Source of the DNA: Ruegeria intermedia
Lineage (GTDB): Bacteria > Pseudomonadota > Alphaproteobacteria > Rhodobacterales > Rhodobacteraceae
NCBI RefSeq assembly: GCF_900129345.1
Contig: NZ_FQVK01000008.1
Span: forward strand, 79,469 to 143,468
Length of the DNA: 64,000 nt
Reading direction: 5' to 3'
The notes below the pieces were generated by a model. It was not told the DNA's origin. It saw only the letters and a list, made by a program, of their open reading frames with translations, and did no database searches. The translations under genes and the position numbers were made by a program. The number at the start of each line of letters is the position of its first letter. Within the stretch, counting starts at the first letter, position 1. Positions 1-9,048 of this stretch are shown one piece after another.

Positions 1-140
1 GCGCGGACAGCCAGTTCCAGCCCCTCGCGCTTGTGGCGTTCCAGCGCGGCCTCGGTGTATTTGTTGTCCGGGTCGAACCGGTCCGGCGTGGTCACGAAAA
101 ACCGTTCGAACCGGGATTGGCTGGCCGTGGTATCAGACAT
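1..140 (-). CDS. N-terminal fragment of an unidentified protein, cut by the window edge
   Basis: An open frame runs from an ATG at 140 to the window edge, giving about 46 residues that begin MSDTTASQSRFERFF. A GAGGGAG ribosome binding site lies about 8 bases upstream of the ATG, which supports the start. The visible part is hydrophilic, with an acidic/basic mix (DPDNKYTEAALERHK) and no signal peptide. The visible end, LELAVR, might lead into a membrane segment, but that is outside the window. I do not recognise the family from so short a piece. The gene points away from ccrM's terminator, so it is probably its own unit. Confidence 0.7.
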   Translation of the reverse strand, partial: MSDTTASQSRFERFFVTTPDRFDPDNKYTEAALERHKREGLELAVR

Positions 141-202
141 TTCTGATGCTCCCTCGCTATGTAGCGGGATATGGGGTCGAACCATCCAAACATCACGGGG
201 CC

Positions 203-234
203 AAAAACAAAAGACCCCGCCGAGGTCGGCGGGG
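203..234 (-). terminator. Intrinsic terminator after ccrM
   Basis: CCCCGCCG (215-222) pairs with CGGCGGGG (227-234) around an AGGT loop. On the minus strand the hairpin is followed by TCTTTTGTTTTT. It sits about 50 bases past the ccrM stop. Confidence 0.85.
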
Positions 235-285
235 CAAGGCGTGGTACCATGTGTCAGGCCACAGGCACCGGCGGTATGGGTGTGA

Positions 286-1398
<1,113 letters not shown>

Positions 1399-1443
1399 TC
1401 AATATCCACGGCGCTTTTGCGCTCATTTGGTTGAGACAAGGAT

Positions 1444-1482
1444 GAGTCAAACCGGATTCGCCGTCAATTTCTTTTTTGAATC
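1444..1482 (-). promoter_or_regulatory. Cluster of three GANTC sites upstream of ccrM
   Basis: GAGTC at 1444-1448, GATTC at 1455-1459 and GAATC at 1478-1482 fall between the ccrM start (1389) and the end of rnhB (1481). GANTC is the site of the methylase encoded next door. In Caulobacter, GANTC sites in the ccrM promoter switch transcription with methylation state; the same role here is inference. Confidence 0.55.
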
Positions 1483-2113
1483 AGCGGGTTACGATTTGCT
1501 CTTGATACAAGATATTGTGGACGGGCTTGAACGAACGCCTATGATGTGGGGTCACCCCGAGATTTTGCAGCGCCTCGCGATGCTGTTTGGACGGATAGCC
1601 CGCATTGGTTTCCCAGCCATAACCCGGATGCTGTTGCGCCAAATCCACCATCACCTGATCGCGCCAGGTCTTGGCAAGGATCGACGCCGCCGCGATCGAG
1701 ACGGACTTTGCATCGCCCTTGACCACAGCCTGCGCCGGCACGGTCAGACCCTTGGGGATCAGGTTGCCGTCGATCAACACATAGTCCGGCGCCGGCTTTA
1801 ACGCCGCCACGGCGCGCTCCATCGCAAGGTGCGACGCATACAAGATGTTGAGGTCGTCGATCTCGGCCACGCTGGCCTCGGCAATGGCGTATTCGGCCCG
1901 GGCGCGCAGATCCGCATCCAGCGCAAGCCGCCGGCGGGCGGTCAATTTCTTGGAATCGTTGAGACCTTCGGGAATGTCCTGCGGGTTCAGAATGACCGCG
2001 GCGGCCACGACGGGCCCGGCCAGCGGGCCGCGCCCCACCTCGTCTACGCCGGCGATCCTGCGGAAACCTTGCGCGATCAGCGCCTGTTCCAGTTCGAAAT
2101 TCGGTGTCGTCAT
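1481..2113 (-). CDS. rnhB: Ribonuclease HII
   Basis: A 210-residue RNase HII, which nicks the RNA strand of RNA-DNA hybrids and removes single misincorporated ribonucleotides. The N-terminal signature [10 protein letters not shown] has the catalytic Asp24-Glu25. Further acidic residues occur in ...VLIDGN... and in the region after KGDAKS...ASILAK, as in the family. The start was set at the ATG at 2113 ([10 protein letters not shown]), because a longer frame reaching 2341 adds non-homologous, arginine-rich sequence that overlaps the downstream end of the next gene. It lies directly upstream of ccrM in the same orientation, about 90 bases away, an arrangement common in this family of bacteria. 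Confidence 0.95.
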   Translation of the reverse strand: MTTPNFELEQALIAQGFRRIAGVDEVGRGPLAGPVVAAAVILNPQDIPEGLNDSKKLTARRRLALDADLRARAEYAIAEASVAEIDDLNILYASHLAMERAVAALKPAPDYVLIDGNLIPKGLTVPAQAVVKGDAKSVSIAAASILAKTWRDQVMVDLAQQHPGYGWETNAGYPSKQHREALQNLGVTPHHRRSFKPVHNILYQEQIVTR

Positions 2114-2150
2114 GCCATTGGCAAACCGTGTTTCGGCCTGGTCCGCAAGA

Positions 2151-2182
2151 CAAAAGAAGGGGGCGGTCTGCGCCACCCCCTT
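2151..2182 (-). terminator. Intrinsic terminator for the 2226-2690 gene
   Basis: On the minus strand AAGGGGGTGG (2182-2173) pairs with CCGCCCCCTT (2166-2157), with one G-U pair, followed by CTTTTG. It lies about 45 bases past the stop of the gene at 2226. Confidence 0.75.
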
Positions 2183-2225
2183 CCCGCACGGCGCGTCTGA
2201 CGGCGCCGCTCCTGCTCGAAACGCG

Positions 2226-2690
2226 TTACTGGTAAACCACGCGGTATCCCTTCTGGCGCAGACAGGCCGGCTCGTACGCCCGCTTGATCTTCTTGCCGTT
2301 CCAGAAACCGACCTTGCACTGTTGCGGCAGGCTGTTGGCATATTCGTAGTGCTTCTCGAGGCACTTCGGCTTTAGCAAAGGACGGTTCTTCGAATAGCCC
2401 TTGTAGGTCTTCAGGCAACGCTGAGGCAGGTCATAGCGGGCGACCCGCCGGGGCAGCGGGCGGATGTGATCCGGCCGGGTTTCCTGCGGCTGGTGGATAT
2501 GCGTGTTCTGCCGGGCAACCCGTTCTTTGCGCTTTTCCTTGTTGTAGTGATTGACGGCCGCGCCGATGATCGCAATGGCCGCCAGCCCGCCCAGAATATC
2601 GTGGGCGTCGGCTGCCTTGGCCTGCGACGCGGAAACGCCAGTGATGGCAACTGCGGTGGCGACGACAAGGGCAATGAATTTCCGGTGCAT
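2226..2690 (-). CDS. Secreted basic protein of unknown function
   Basis: A 154-residue protein with a classic signal peptide ([18 protein letters not shown], likely cut after AKA about residue 26). A short hydrophobic stretch, [14 protein letters not shown], follows just behind it. The mature part is strongly basic and contains four cysteines (QRC, PKC, QQC, PAC) spaced roughly 15-20 residues apart, suggesting two disulfides in the periplasm. Similar small secreted proteins occur in Rhodobacterales, but I cannot assign a function. It has its own terminator and stands alone. Confidence 0.75.
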   Translation of the reverse strand: MHRKFIALVVATAVAITGVSASQAKAADAHDILGGLAAIAIIGAAVNHYNKEKRKERVARQNTHIHQPQETRPDHIRPLPRRVARYDLPQRCLKTYKGYSKNRPLLKPKCLEKHYEYANSLPQQCKVGFWNGKKIKRAYEPACLRQKGYRVVYQ

Positions 2691-2866
2691 GACAAGTGTC
2701 CTTTCAAGGCTGGACGCGGCGCCACAGGCGGACCGCGAAACTGATGCAACAGCATTCGGCCACCCGCCGGCAGACAGGCAATATCGGCCCGGTGATATCC
2801 GATATCATTGCTGCAAACCCCCTGAGATATTGAATATCGCGCCAAGCCATGCGCAGGATGCGGCCC

Positions 2867-3154
2867 ATGAAACAGATCTTCTCTTTTCTGGCGGTTTCCA
2901 CGCTGCTATCGCTTCTCGCCACAACCGCGGCGGCCGAGTGCTATGCCGACTACAAGGCCAAACGGGACAACCCGCTGCGCCTGCACTATGGCGTGATGGA
3001 GGTCCCGGTCTGCCAGCCGGGGCCAGCCAGGCAAGAGGTTGCAAAGCGGCTGAAAAAGTCGGGCTGGACGCTGCTGAACGTCATCTCGGTCTTTGGCCCC
3101 GAGGGTCTGGATCAAAGGAAGGAAAATGCCGGAAAATTCTTTCTCCGTTTCTGA
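2867..3154 (+). CDS. Small secreted protein of unknown function
   Basis: A 95-residue protein from the ATG at 2867 (MKQIFSFLAVSTLL). In-frame ATGs at 2849 and 2858 are also possible, but 2867 has AGGA eight bases upstream and gives a clean signal peptide, with cleavage probable after TTAAA. The mature part has two cysteines (ECYADY, VPVCQP), likely one disulfide. Its C-terminus (ENAGKFFLRF) overlaps the start of the next gene by 29 bases, so the two are likely co-translated. Family not recognised. Confidence 0.65.
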   Translation: MKQIFSFLAVSTLLSLLATTAAAECYADYKAKRDNPLRLHYGVMEVPVCQPGPARQEVAKRLKKSGWTLLNVISVFGPEGLDQRKENAGKFFLRF

Positions 3155-3827
3155 GGCGCGGCGTTCGGGGACCCGGCTGGTCGGCTTCGGCATCGCGGCG
3201 ATCGTCCTCATCCTGATCACGGCCGCGGCCTTCCTGTTCTGGACGCTTCCCGACGCCAACGCCTTCAACGCGCGGGTCGAGCGGCTGTTCGTCGAAAGCG
3301 ATCTGACCACCCAGGCCGAGATCCGCCTGCTGGAAATCCTGGCCCAATCGGGGACCGCCTTTGCCGACACGCTGGCCAGCTACCGGATGGTGATCTTCGT
3401 GCTGCTGGTATTCGCGACCGCCATGCTTGTGGCCGCGCTGGTCTTTCTGGTGATGCTGACCGCACTGAACCGCCGCATGGCCCAGATCGAACGCACCGGC
3501 ATCCAGGTGACCTCGCTGCTGATCAGCCGCGAGGAAAACACGGTGTACCTGAACAACATGGATTTCAAACTCACGCCCGCTGCCATGGAGACCCTGTCGG
3601 TGCTGGCCGAGTCGCGGCTGGACGACGAGGTTCTGTCGGGTGCCCAGATCGAAGCGATGATCTCGGGCCGAGACGCCAGAGATTGTGACGAGGCCGCCGG
3701 TGCGACCCGCATCAAGCGGCTGCGCGATGCGCTGGGCAACCAGATGGTCAGCGAGCTGCTGGTGAAGAACATCGCCAAGAAGGGCTATATGCTGTCGATC
3801 GACAAGGACGTCATCAAGATGGTCTGA
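3126..3827 (+). CDS. Membrane protein with C-terminal winged-helix-like domain
   Basis: A 233-residue protein starting at the ATG at 3126 behind a strong AAGGAAGG site. Two membrane segments are visible: about residues 18-41 (VGFGIAAIVLILITAAAF) and about 88-111 (MVIFVLLVFATAMLVAALVF). The last 90 residues resemble an OmpR/ToxR-type DNA-binding domain: LTPAAMETLSVLAE, then TRIKRLRDALG, then the final hairpin KKGYML. Both ends would be cytoplasmic. In ToxR and CadC the DNA-binding domain comes before the membrane segment, so the order here is reversed. It could be a membrane-tethered regulator or a protein-interaction use of the fold; the short secreted protein just upstream may act with it. 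Confidence 0.6.
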   Translation: MPENSFSVSEARRSGTRLVGFGIAAIVLILITAAAFLFWTLPDANAFNARVERLFVESDLTTQAEIRLLEILAQSGTAFADTLASYRMVIFVLLVFATAMLVAALVFLVMLTALNRRMAQIERTGIQVTSLLISREENTVYLNNMDFKLTPAAMETLSVLAESRLDDEVLSGAQIEAMISGRDARDCDEAAGATRIKRLRDALGNQMVSELLVKNIAKKGYMLSIDKDVIKMV

Positions 3828-3923
3828 GGGGCTCGGCTCCCGACCGGTAAAATCTGCGTTGCCCCCCTTGGAAAACCGCCATGCAGGGCCCATCCTTTAG
3901 CCACCCGGCACGGGAGGTTGCTG

Positions 3924-5495
3924 ATGAACGTCCACGCCCCGCCCGAATCCAAAGGCTATGAAATCGCAATCGAGCGGCTGACGGGCCGCGTCGCGATCTA
4001 CCGCGACGATCTTGTTCTGGCCGAAAGCACCAATGCAAAGGTCATGTATGAAACGCGGCTGGCGCCGGTCATCTATGTGCCGCGCGAGGACGTTTGCGTC
4101 GACCTCGGCCCCGAGACCGATTTGCAGACATTCTGCCCGTTCAAAGGCACCGCCACCTATCATGACGTGATTCTGGGCGACGAACGGCTGTCCAATTCGG
4201 TTTGGGCCTACGAGGATTCGCTGCCCGAAAGCGCGGCCATCCAGGGCCACATCGGTTTCATGCCCGAAGCCTATACCCATATCGACCTTGGCGAAAACCA
4301 GCTGCGCAGCGTGCAGGATGGCAACATCAGCGGTCCTCTGATCGATTGGCTGATGCGGGGCGCCGGCACGATTCGAACACCCGAATCCTTCACCAAGGCG
4401 CTGGCCGAGAACATGCAGCAGCATGGAATCGCGATCCAGAGGCTCAGCGTCCTGGTCTGGTCGCTGCACCCGCTGATCGCCGGCAAACACTATATCTGGG
4501 AGAAGGGCGCCGAGGAGATTTCGACCAATGTTCCCACCTATGAAATCCATGACCACCCGGCCTTCATCAACAGCCCGCTGCGGCACGTGTCGAACGGCCT
4601 GGGGGGCGTCCGCCAGCGGTTGACCGACGCCAACCCGCGCCACAGTTTCCCGATCATGGAGGACCTGCGCGCCAAGGGCGGCACGGACTATGTCGCCATG
4701 CCCCTGCCATTCTCGGACGGCCGCATAAATGTCCTGACCCTGACCTGCGACCACCCGGATGGGTTCACGACCGAGAACCTCGGACTGGTCTTTGAATGCG
4801 CCTCCGTCATCGCACGTTTCTACGAGGTCTTCACCCAGCGCGAAAACGCGCAGGCCCTGCTTGAAACCTATGTTGGCAAACGCACGGGCGCCCGGGTTCT
4901 GGGCGGCGACATCCGGCGCGGTGACGGCGATGACATCGATGCCGCGATCATGTTCTGCGACCTGCGCAATTCGACCAGTCTCGAGGAAGAACTGGGCCGG
5001 GCGGCCTATATCGCCTTGCTCAACACATTCTTCGAAACCGTCTCGGGGATCGTGCATGCGAATGGCGGCGAGGTACTGAAATTCATCGGCGACGCCGTGC
5101 TTGCGGTCTTTCCCGCCGGGGAGGAACCCGCACGGGCGCGCTCGAACGCACAGCGCAGCGCCATCAAGATCGTCGAGCAATTGGCCGAACTGAAGGCATC
5201 CGATGCCGACCATCATTGCGACTGCTCGATCGGCATCGCCTATGGTCGGGTCACCTACGGCAATGTCGGCTCGCGCGAGCGGCTGGATTTCACCGTGATC
5301 GGCCGGGCCGCGAACATTGCCGCCCGGCTGGGTGAATTGGGCAAGACCAATGGCCATCGCATCCTCGTGTCAGAGGATATCGCGCCCGAATGCGCCGACG
5401 TCCTGCCGCTGGGGCCGCTCAAGCTTCACAATGTCTCGCGTCCCGTCACCTGCTTTGCCCTGCATACTCCCGCCGAAGCTCTCCTTGACGGTTGA
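3924..5495 (+). CDS. Class III adenylate cyclase with N-terminal DUF427 domain
   Basis: A 523-residue soluble protein. The start is the ATG at 3924, six bases after GGGAGG; a TTG at 3918 is unlikely. Residues about 10-115 match DUF427 (APVIYVPREDV, FCPFKGTATYHDV, WAYEDSLPE). The middle (about 120-320) is a sensory-type region I cannot name. The cyclase domain is at about 335-470: metal-binding Asp346 (MFCDLRNST) and Asp390 (KFIGDAVLAVF), 44 residues apart as usual, purine-selecting Lys in EVLKFIGD and Asp in RLDFTVIG, and transition-state Asn/Arg in ANIAARL. All key residues for an active homodimeric adenylate cyclase are therefore present. No membrane segment is seen, so it is probably cytosolic. 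The DUF427 fusion is unusual. Confidence 0.85.
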   Translation: MNVHAPPESKGYEIAIERLTGRVAIYRDDLVLAESTNAKVMYETRLAPVIYVPREDVCVDLGPETDLQTFCPFKGTATYHDVILGDERLSNSVWAYEDSLPESAAIQGHIGFMPEAYTHIDLGENQLRSVQDGNISGPLIDWLMRGAGTIRTPESFTKALAENMQQHGIAIQRLSVLVWSLHPLIAGKHYIWEKGAEEISTNVPTYEIHDHPAFINSPLRHVSNGLGGVRQRLTDANPRHSFPIMEDLRAKGGTDYVAMPLPFSDGRINVLTLTCDHPDGFTTENLGLVFECASVIARFYEVFTQRENAQALLETYVGKRTGARVLGGDIRRGDGDDIDAAIMFCDLRNSTSLEEELGRAAYIALLNTFFETVSGIVHANGGEVLKFIGDAVLAVFPAGEEPARARSNAQRSAIKIVEQLAELKASDADHHCDCSIGIAYGRVTYGNVGSRERLDFTVIGRAANIAARLGELGKTNGHRILVSEDIAPECADVLPLGPLKLHNVSRPVTCFALHTPAEALLDG

Positions 5496-5583
5496 GCCGG
5501 CTTTTCCAGCGCGGCGTCAGGGGTATCCGCAAGGGACGCAACTGACCCGCCTCCGGGTGGCCAACAGCGACCCCCGAACCCGA

Positions 5584-6381
5584 TCACGCCGATCCGCCCA
5601 GCAAGATCAAAGCCGTTTGCGCCGGCGAAATCGTGCTTTGCAGATCGGCAATCTGACGGCGCGCCAGATAGGTGTCGGTCAGGTTTTCCACCGCCGCGTC
5701 CGAAGAGAACTGCGACAGGTCTCCGGACCCGGTCAAACCCGACAGTTTGTCCCTGAATATCTCCAGTTGCTTGTCGATATCCAGCTGCCCGAAACTTGAT
5801 GGCAACCCCAGCGCGGTTTCCATCATGCTGCGCAACGGCGGCAAACTCATCAAATCGTACCATTTCTTTGTTTCGCTTCCCGACTGAGACGCCAGATCCT
5901 GCAAGGCATGCTGAGCATAAAGCGCGATCCGCATGGAATCGTCCGTTTCGCCCACCGAGGTTTCGAACCGGGACACGATGCTTTTCTGGGCGATCTGCTC
6001 CATATCCGTGATCAGGGCCGTTTTCTTCACCTCACCCGGGCCCAGTCCGAACGCCTGGGAAAACTCGCGGTACCGGCTGTCGGCAAGACGGTTGGCAAGG
6101 GCGTCATCGGCGCTGGTTCCGTCGGACAGAACCTTCTGGATGAAATACCGGTTGTTCAGGTCGTCCTCCAACCCGAAGGCGCCCAGGGCAACGCTCAGAA
6201 GCCGACGGTCCGAAACCAGATCTTCGGCGGACTGCACGTTGCGGATATTCTCCAGAAAATACTGCGTGTCCCGCTCGTTCACGGCCGAAGACGAAAATGC
6301 CTGAATCTGGGCATCATAGGTGCGCTGCAAAAAGCGCCAGCCGACCAGCCCGCCCGTTGGTATGACCGGCTGGAAGGTCAT
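5584..6381 (-). CDS. Flagellar-cluster DUF1217 protein
   Basis: A 265-residue protein starting MTFQPVIPTGGLVG at 6381, where its ATG overlaps the flbT stop (ATGA). The sequence is alpha-helical and rich in short repeats such as NERDTQYFLENI, FGLEDDLNNRYFI and DALANRLADSRYREF. That pattern is typical of DUF1217 proteins, which in Rhodobacteraceae sit in flagellar clusters. No signal peptide or membrane segment is visible. Co-translation with flbT supports a flagellar role, but the exact one (export, filament or hook association) is unknown. A longer frame back to 6441 is rejected because it runs into flbT. Confidence 0.75.
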   Translation of the reverse strand: MTFQPVIPTGGLVGWRFLQRTYDAQIQAFSSSAVNERDTQYFLENIRNVQSAEDLVSDRRLLSVALGAFGLEDDLNNRYFIQKVLSDGTSADDALANRLADSRYREFSQAFGLGPGEVKKTALITDMEQIAQKSIVSRFETSVGETDDSMRIALYAQHALQDLASQSGSETKKWYDLMSLPPLRSMMETALGLPSSFGQLDIDKQLEIFRDKLSGLTGSGDLSQFSSDAAVENLTDTYLARRQIADLQSTISPAQTALILLGGSA

Positions 6382-6782
6382 TGGCGGTAGGCCAACAGGC
6401 GTTCTTCCCGCGGCAACAGCGACCGCAACGCCTTCAGGCATTTGTAGTATTGTTCGGCCACCAGGGCCTCGGTTGCCTGCCCCAGCACGCGGCGGCTGTC
6501 AGGGTCCGTGAAAACCTGACTCAACTCCTCGATGCGCCGAAGAAGCTGTTGGCGTGCCTGAGCGGCATCCAGATCCCCCGACAGGACCAGTTGCGCCGCA
6601 TAGCACACGCGGCGGACGGGCGTCGTGGCCTCATCGGGATGGATGGCGTCCCTCAGACGCAAAACGTTTGCGTCCGGTGTGAGAATGGAAAACCGGCTGC
6701 GCCGGTCTCCGTTTTCGATCACGACGCCGTTCACCAGAACGCGCTCTTTCGGCGCCAGCTTCAGAACAAGGCCCGCCATCAC
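6378..6782 (-). CDS. flbT: Flagellin mRNA repressor FlbT
   Basis: A 134-residue FlbT-family protein. In Caulobacter FlbT binds the flagellin mRNA leader and lowers its translation and stability until the hook is complete. The N-terminal beta-rich part (GLVLKLAPKERVLVNGVVIENGDRRSRF) and the helical C-terminus (QYYKCLKALRSLLPREERLL) match the family along its whole length. It overlaps flaF upstream and the DUF1217 gene downstream by ATGA junctions, so the three are translationally coupled. fliC lies just upstream of flaF on the same strand, with a hairpin in its leader that could be the target. Confidence 0.92.
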   Translation of the reverse strand: MMAGLVLKLAPKERVLVNGVVIENGDRRSRFSILTPDANVLRLRDAIHPDEATTPVRRVCYAAQLVLSGDLDAAQARQQLLRRIEELSQVFTDPDSRRVLGQATEALVAEQYYKCLKALRSLLPREERLLAYRQ

Positions 6783-7153
6783 GAAGCCCCCATCTGACGC
6801 AGGCCACGCAGCACCGCAAGATTGATCTCCAGCAGCGGCTCGATCCCGGCCTTCTTGGCAAGAACCTGGCCGGTGTGCTGTTCGGTGAACTCGGCCAGAT
6901 AGAAGATTCGTGCCCGCAGGTCATTCGGCAGGGCATTGTCTGAATCCGCGACACCGTTTGCCAGAACCGACCACAGCCTGCGATTGTCGTGCAGGGCCTG
7001 AACAAAACCCGAAAAATCCGATGCTTTTCGCGCGGCGGCCGCTTTCAGGCGATGGGTGATTTTCGAGATTGCCTCGTACTCGGTATCACGCGGAGTGCGG
7101 GTCGGAGCGGCAGACTGCGCGTAGGCGCGTTGAGCAAGCGTTTGCAGTGTCAC
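6779..7153 (-). CDS. flaF: Flagellin assembly/translation factor FlaF
   Basis: A 124-residue FlaF-family protein. FlaF works with FlbT in alphaproteobacteria and promotes flagellin synthesis and secretion. The start is taken as the GTG at 7153 (TLQTLAQRAYAQSA), because GGAAGGA lies seven bases upstream; a TTG five codons earlier would place the SD inside the gene. Family hallmarks are the early AYAQSA...TPRDTEYEAI segment and the helical C-terminus LLEINLAVLRGL. It sits between fliC and flbT in the usual order fliC-flaF-flbT. Confidence 0.9.
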   Translation of the reverse strand: MTLQTLAQRAYAQSAAPTRTPRDTEYEAISKITHRLKAAAARKASDFSGFVQALHDNRRLWSVLANGVADSDNALPNDLRARIFYLAEFTEQHTGQVLAKKAGIEPLLEINLAVLRGLRQMGAS

Positions 7154-7195
7154 TTGAAATCCTTCCAATTGGCCGACTGGGTCTAGCGGTCAGAA

Positions 7196-7220
7196 CCGGG
7201 GCGCGTGGATCGCGCCCCGG
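7196..7220 (-). other. Strong hairpin between fliC and flaF
   Basis: CCGGGGCGCG (7196-7205) pairs perfectly with CGCGCCCCGG (7211-7220) around a five-base loop. No T-run follows on the minus strand, so it is more likely a partial terminator or an mRNA-end stabiliser that lets fliC exceed flaF-flbT. Confidence 0.55.
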
Positions 7221-7233
7221 GATTGCTTTGGGA

Positions 7234-8481
7234 TCAGCGGAACAGTGACAGGATCGACTGCGGCGCCTGATTCGCGATCGACAGCGACTGCGTGGCCAAC
7301 TGCTGCTGCACCTGCAGGGCCTGCAGACGGGCCGAGGTTTCTTCCATGTCGGCGTCCACCAGCGAGCCGATGCCCGATTTGAACGAGTCCGTCAGGTTCG
7401 AGATGAACTCTTTCTGGGTTTCGATCCGCCCCTGTGCCGAGCCGAATGCCGCCGACGCGTCGATCGCGGTGTCGATCAGGGTCTCGATGGTGCCCAGGGC
7501 CGCAGCGGCGCCCGCGCTGGTCGAGACATCGATCGAGGACAGCGCGCCAAGCCCGCCGGACCCGGCATTGGTGAACTGGGCCGAAACGGTGACGTCGCGA
7601 TCCGCGTCGGCCCCGGCCGTGGCGGTACCGGTCACGAAGGTCAGGGTGCCGGGCGCGCTGGAGTCGTAGTCGATGGCCACGCCGGTGATGCCCAGCGCGT
7701 CGATCTGGTTCTTCAGGCCGACCGCGACAATCGCGTCCGTATAGGCCGAGTCGTAAGTGCCCGACGGATCGAGATCACCGGCCTGGACGGTGTAGGACGC
7801 GACCTTGTCACCGATGGTGATCGTCACCTTGTCGCCGGCGGCGAAATTGTCGGTCGAGCTGTCGATCACGATGTTACCGGTGCCGCCAGACTTGTCCATG
7901 GTAAAGCCCGCAGCATCGTTGTCGGTCGTGGCGTTGTCCGAACCGGCCAGCACGCCCTTGCTCGAATAGCCTCCGGTCGACAGGTTCTGACCGTTCACGG
8001 TGATCGACGATGCGGTCACCGCGCCGGTGCTGTCGCGGTCCAGCGACGCCAGAATCGACGCCGTGCCGGCCGATCCATCCACCAGGTTCAGACCGTTGAA
8101 CTGAGCCGCACCGACAACCGATGCGATCTGATCGCGCAGAGCGGTTACGTCATCGTTGATCTTGCTGCGATCGACGTTGTCCTCCTGGGCCGCCACGATC
8201 TTGCTTTTCATCTGGGTCAGCAGGTCGGTCACGGTTTCCGACGCGTTCCGGGCCACGGCCACGGTCGATTCACCCAGCGCCAGGCTGTCCTTGATGGCGT
8301 TGAAACCGTTGACGTCGGACTCCATCACCTTGGAGATCGCCCAAACCGCCGAATTGTCCTTGGCCGTCGCCACGTCCTTGCCGGTCGAGATCGCGTTCTG
8401 GGTGGCGGCCAGGTTCTTGTTGACCGATTTCAGGGTTTGCAGCGCAACCATCGCGCCGTTGTTTGTCAGAATGCTGGACAT
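7234..8481 (-). CDS. fliC: Flagellin
   Basis: A 415-residue filament protein. The conserved N-terminal D0/D1 helices (SSILTNNGAMVALQTLKSVN, then a long coiled coil to about residue 130) and C-terminal helices (SALRLQ-like region SARLQALQVQQQLATQSL, ending APQSILSLFR) flank a variable central domain of about 190 residues. The central domain is rich in Gly, Ala, Thr and Asp and would be exposed on the filament surface. There is no signal peptide, as expected for flagellar type III export. Upstream is a 200-base leader and promoter region with a marked hairpin; downstream are flaF and flbT, which regulate it. Confidence 0.96.
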   Translation of the reverse strand: MSSILTNNGAMVALQTLKSVNKNLAATQNAISTGKDVATAKDNSAVWAISKVMESDVNGFNAIKDSLALGESTVAVARNASETVTDLLTQMKSKIVAAQEDNVDRSKINDDVTALRDQIASVVGAAQFNGLNLVDGSAGTASILASLDRDSTGAVTASSITVNGQNLSTGGYSSKGVLAGSDNATTDNDAAGFTMDKSGGTGNIVIDSSTDNFAAGDKVTITIGDKVASYTVQAGDLDPSGTYDSAYTDAIVAVGLKNQIDALGITGVAIDYDSSAPGTLTFVTGTATAGADADRDVTVSAQFTNAGSGGLGALSSIDVSTSAGAAAALGTIETLIDTAIDASAAFGSAQGRIETQKEFISNLTDSFKSGIGSLVDADMEETSARLQALQVQQQLATQSLSIANQAPQSILSLFR

Positions 8482-8527
8482 GCTTTTTCATCCTTTGTTC
8501 GTTCGGGCCTTCTTCGCCCATTGACAC

Positions 8528-8545
8528 CCCGCCGGGATCGGCGGG
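8528..8545 (-). promoter_or_regulatory. Hairpin in the presumed fliC leader
   Basis: CCCGCCG (8528-8534) and CGGCGGG (8539-8545) form a seven-pair stem with a four-base loop, 46 bases before the fliC ATG. No T-run follows. Its place fits a leader structure; FlbT binding is inferred from the family only. Confidence 0.45.
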
Positions 8546-8688
8546 CCAAATGTCGTTCTGACCAGTGCGAGGAACCTTGCGGCCTTCGCGCCACCCGTCT
8601 TGCAGGTGCCGGACCACTATTGGGTTTGATCTCCTAACGGAGTGCTAAAGCGCGCCAGTGGAAAAAAACGCATTTGAATCAAATGCCG

Positions 8689-9048
8689 TCACGCCCGCTT
8701 TTCAAGCTTGGCCGCATGTCGCACCGCATGGCCGGTCCGCTGGCCGGTGGCGTCATATGTGGTGAACTCCTGGCGCACTTTCCGCAGTTCCGCCATGCGG
8801 TCGGCCACGGCGCGAATCCCTTCGGCGGCGCTGCTCAACAGGCTCTGGTTTCTGTTGACCTTCGCCTGAAGCCGGATCAGGTCGTCACTGTCCAGCACCT
8901 CCAGCCCATTCAGATCCTCGATCAACTGCTCCTTTCGTGGCAGCATCTGGCTCAGCCGCTCCAGGTCCCCCTCGAGCAAGGCCGACCGCTCCTGCTCCAG
9001 AATCTCCTCAAGCGCCTGGGCTTGAACGCGCCGGTTGTCACTCTGCAT
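8689..9048 (-). CDS. FlgN-like flagellar export chaperone
   Basis: A 119-residue all-helical protein (QALEEILEQERSALLEGDLE, then LPRKEQLIEDLNGLEVL, then a long helix to the end) with heptad-like leucine spacing. This size and pattern fit FlgN-type chaperones, which escort the hook-filament junction proteins FlgK and FlgL to the export gate. The start is an ATG at 9048 with GGAGAAAA upstream, and it overlaps the end of the flgJ-like gene, so the two are coupled. Sequence identity in this family is low, so the assignment rests on length, helix pattern and position. Confidence 0.7.
   Translation of the reverse strand: MQSDNRRVQAQALEEILEQERSALLEGDLERLSQMLPRKEQLIEDLNGLEVLDSDDLIRLQAKVNRNQSLLSSAAEGIRAVADRMAELRKVRQEFTTYDATGQRTGHAVRHAAKLEKRA

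Noticed and set aside
8550..8650. Sigma-54 promoter for fliC (GGCAC...TGC)
   Set aside because: The spacing between the GG and GC elements does not fit the TGGCAC-N5-TTGC rule.
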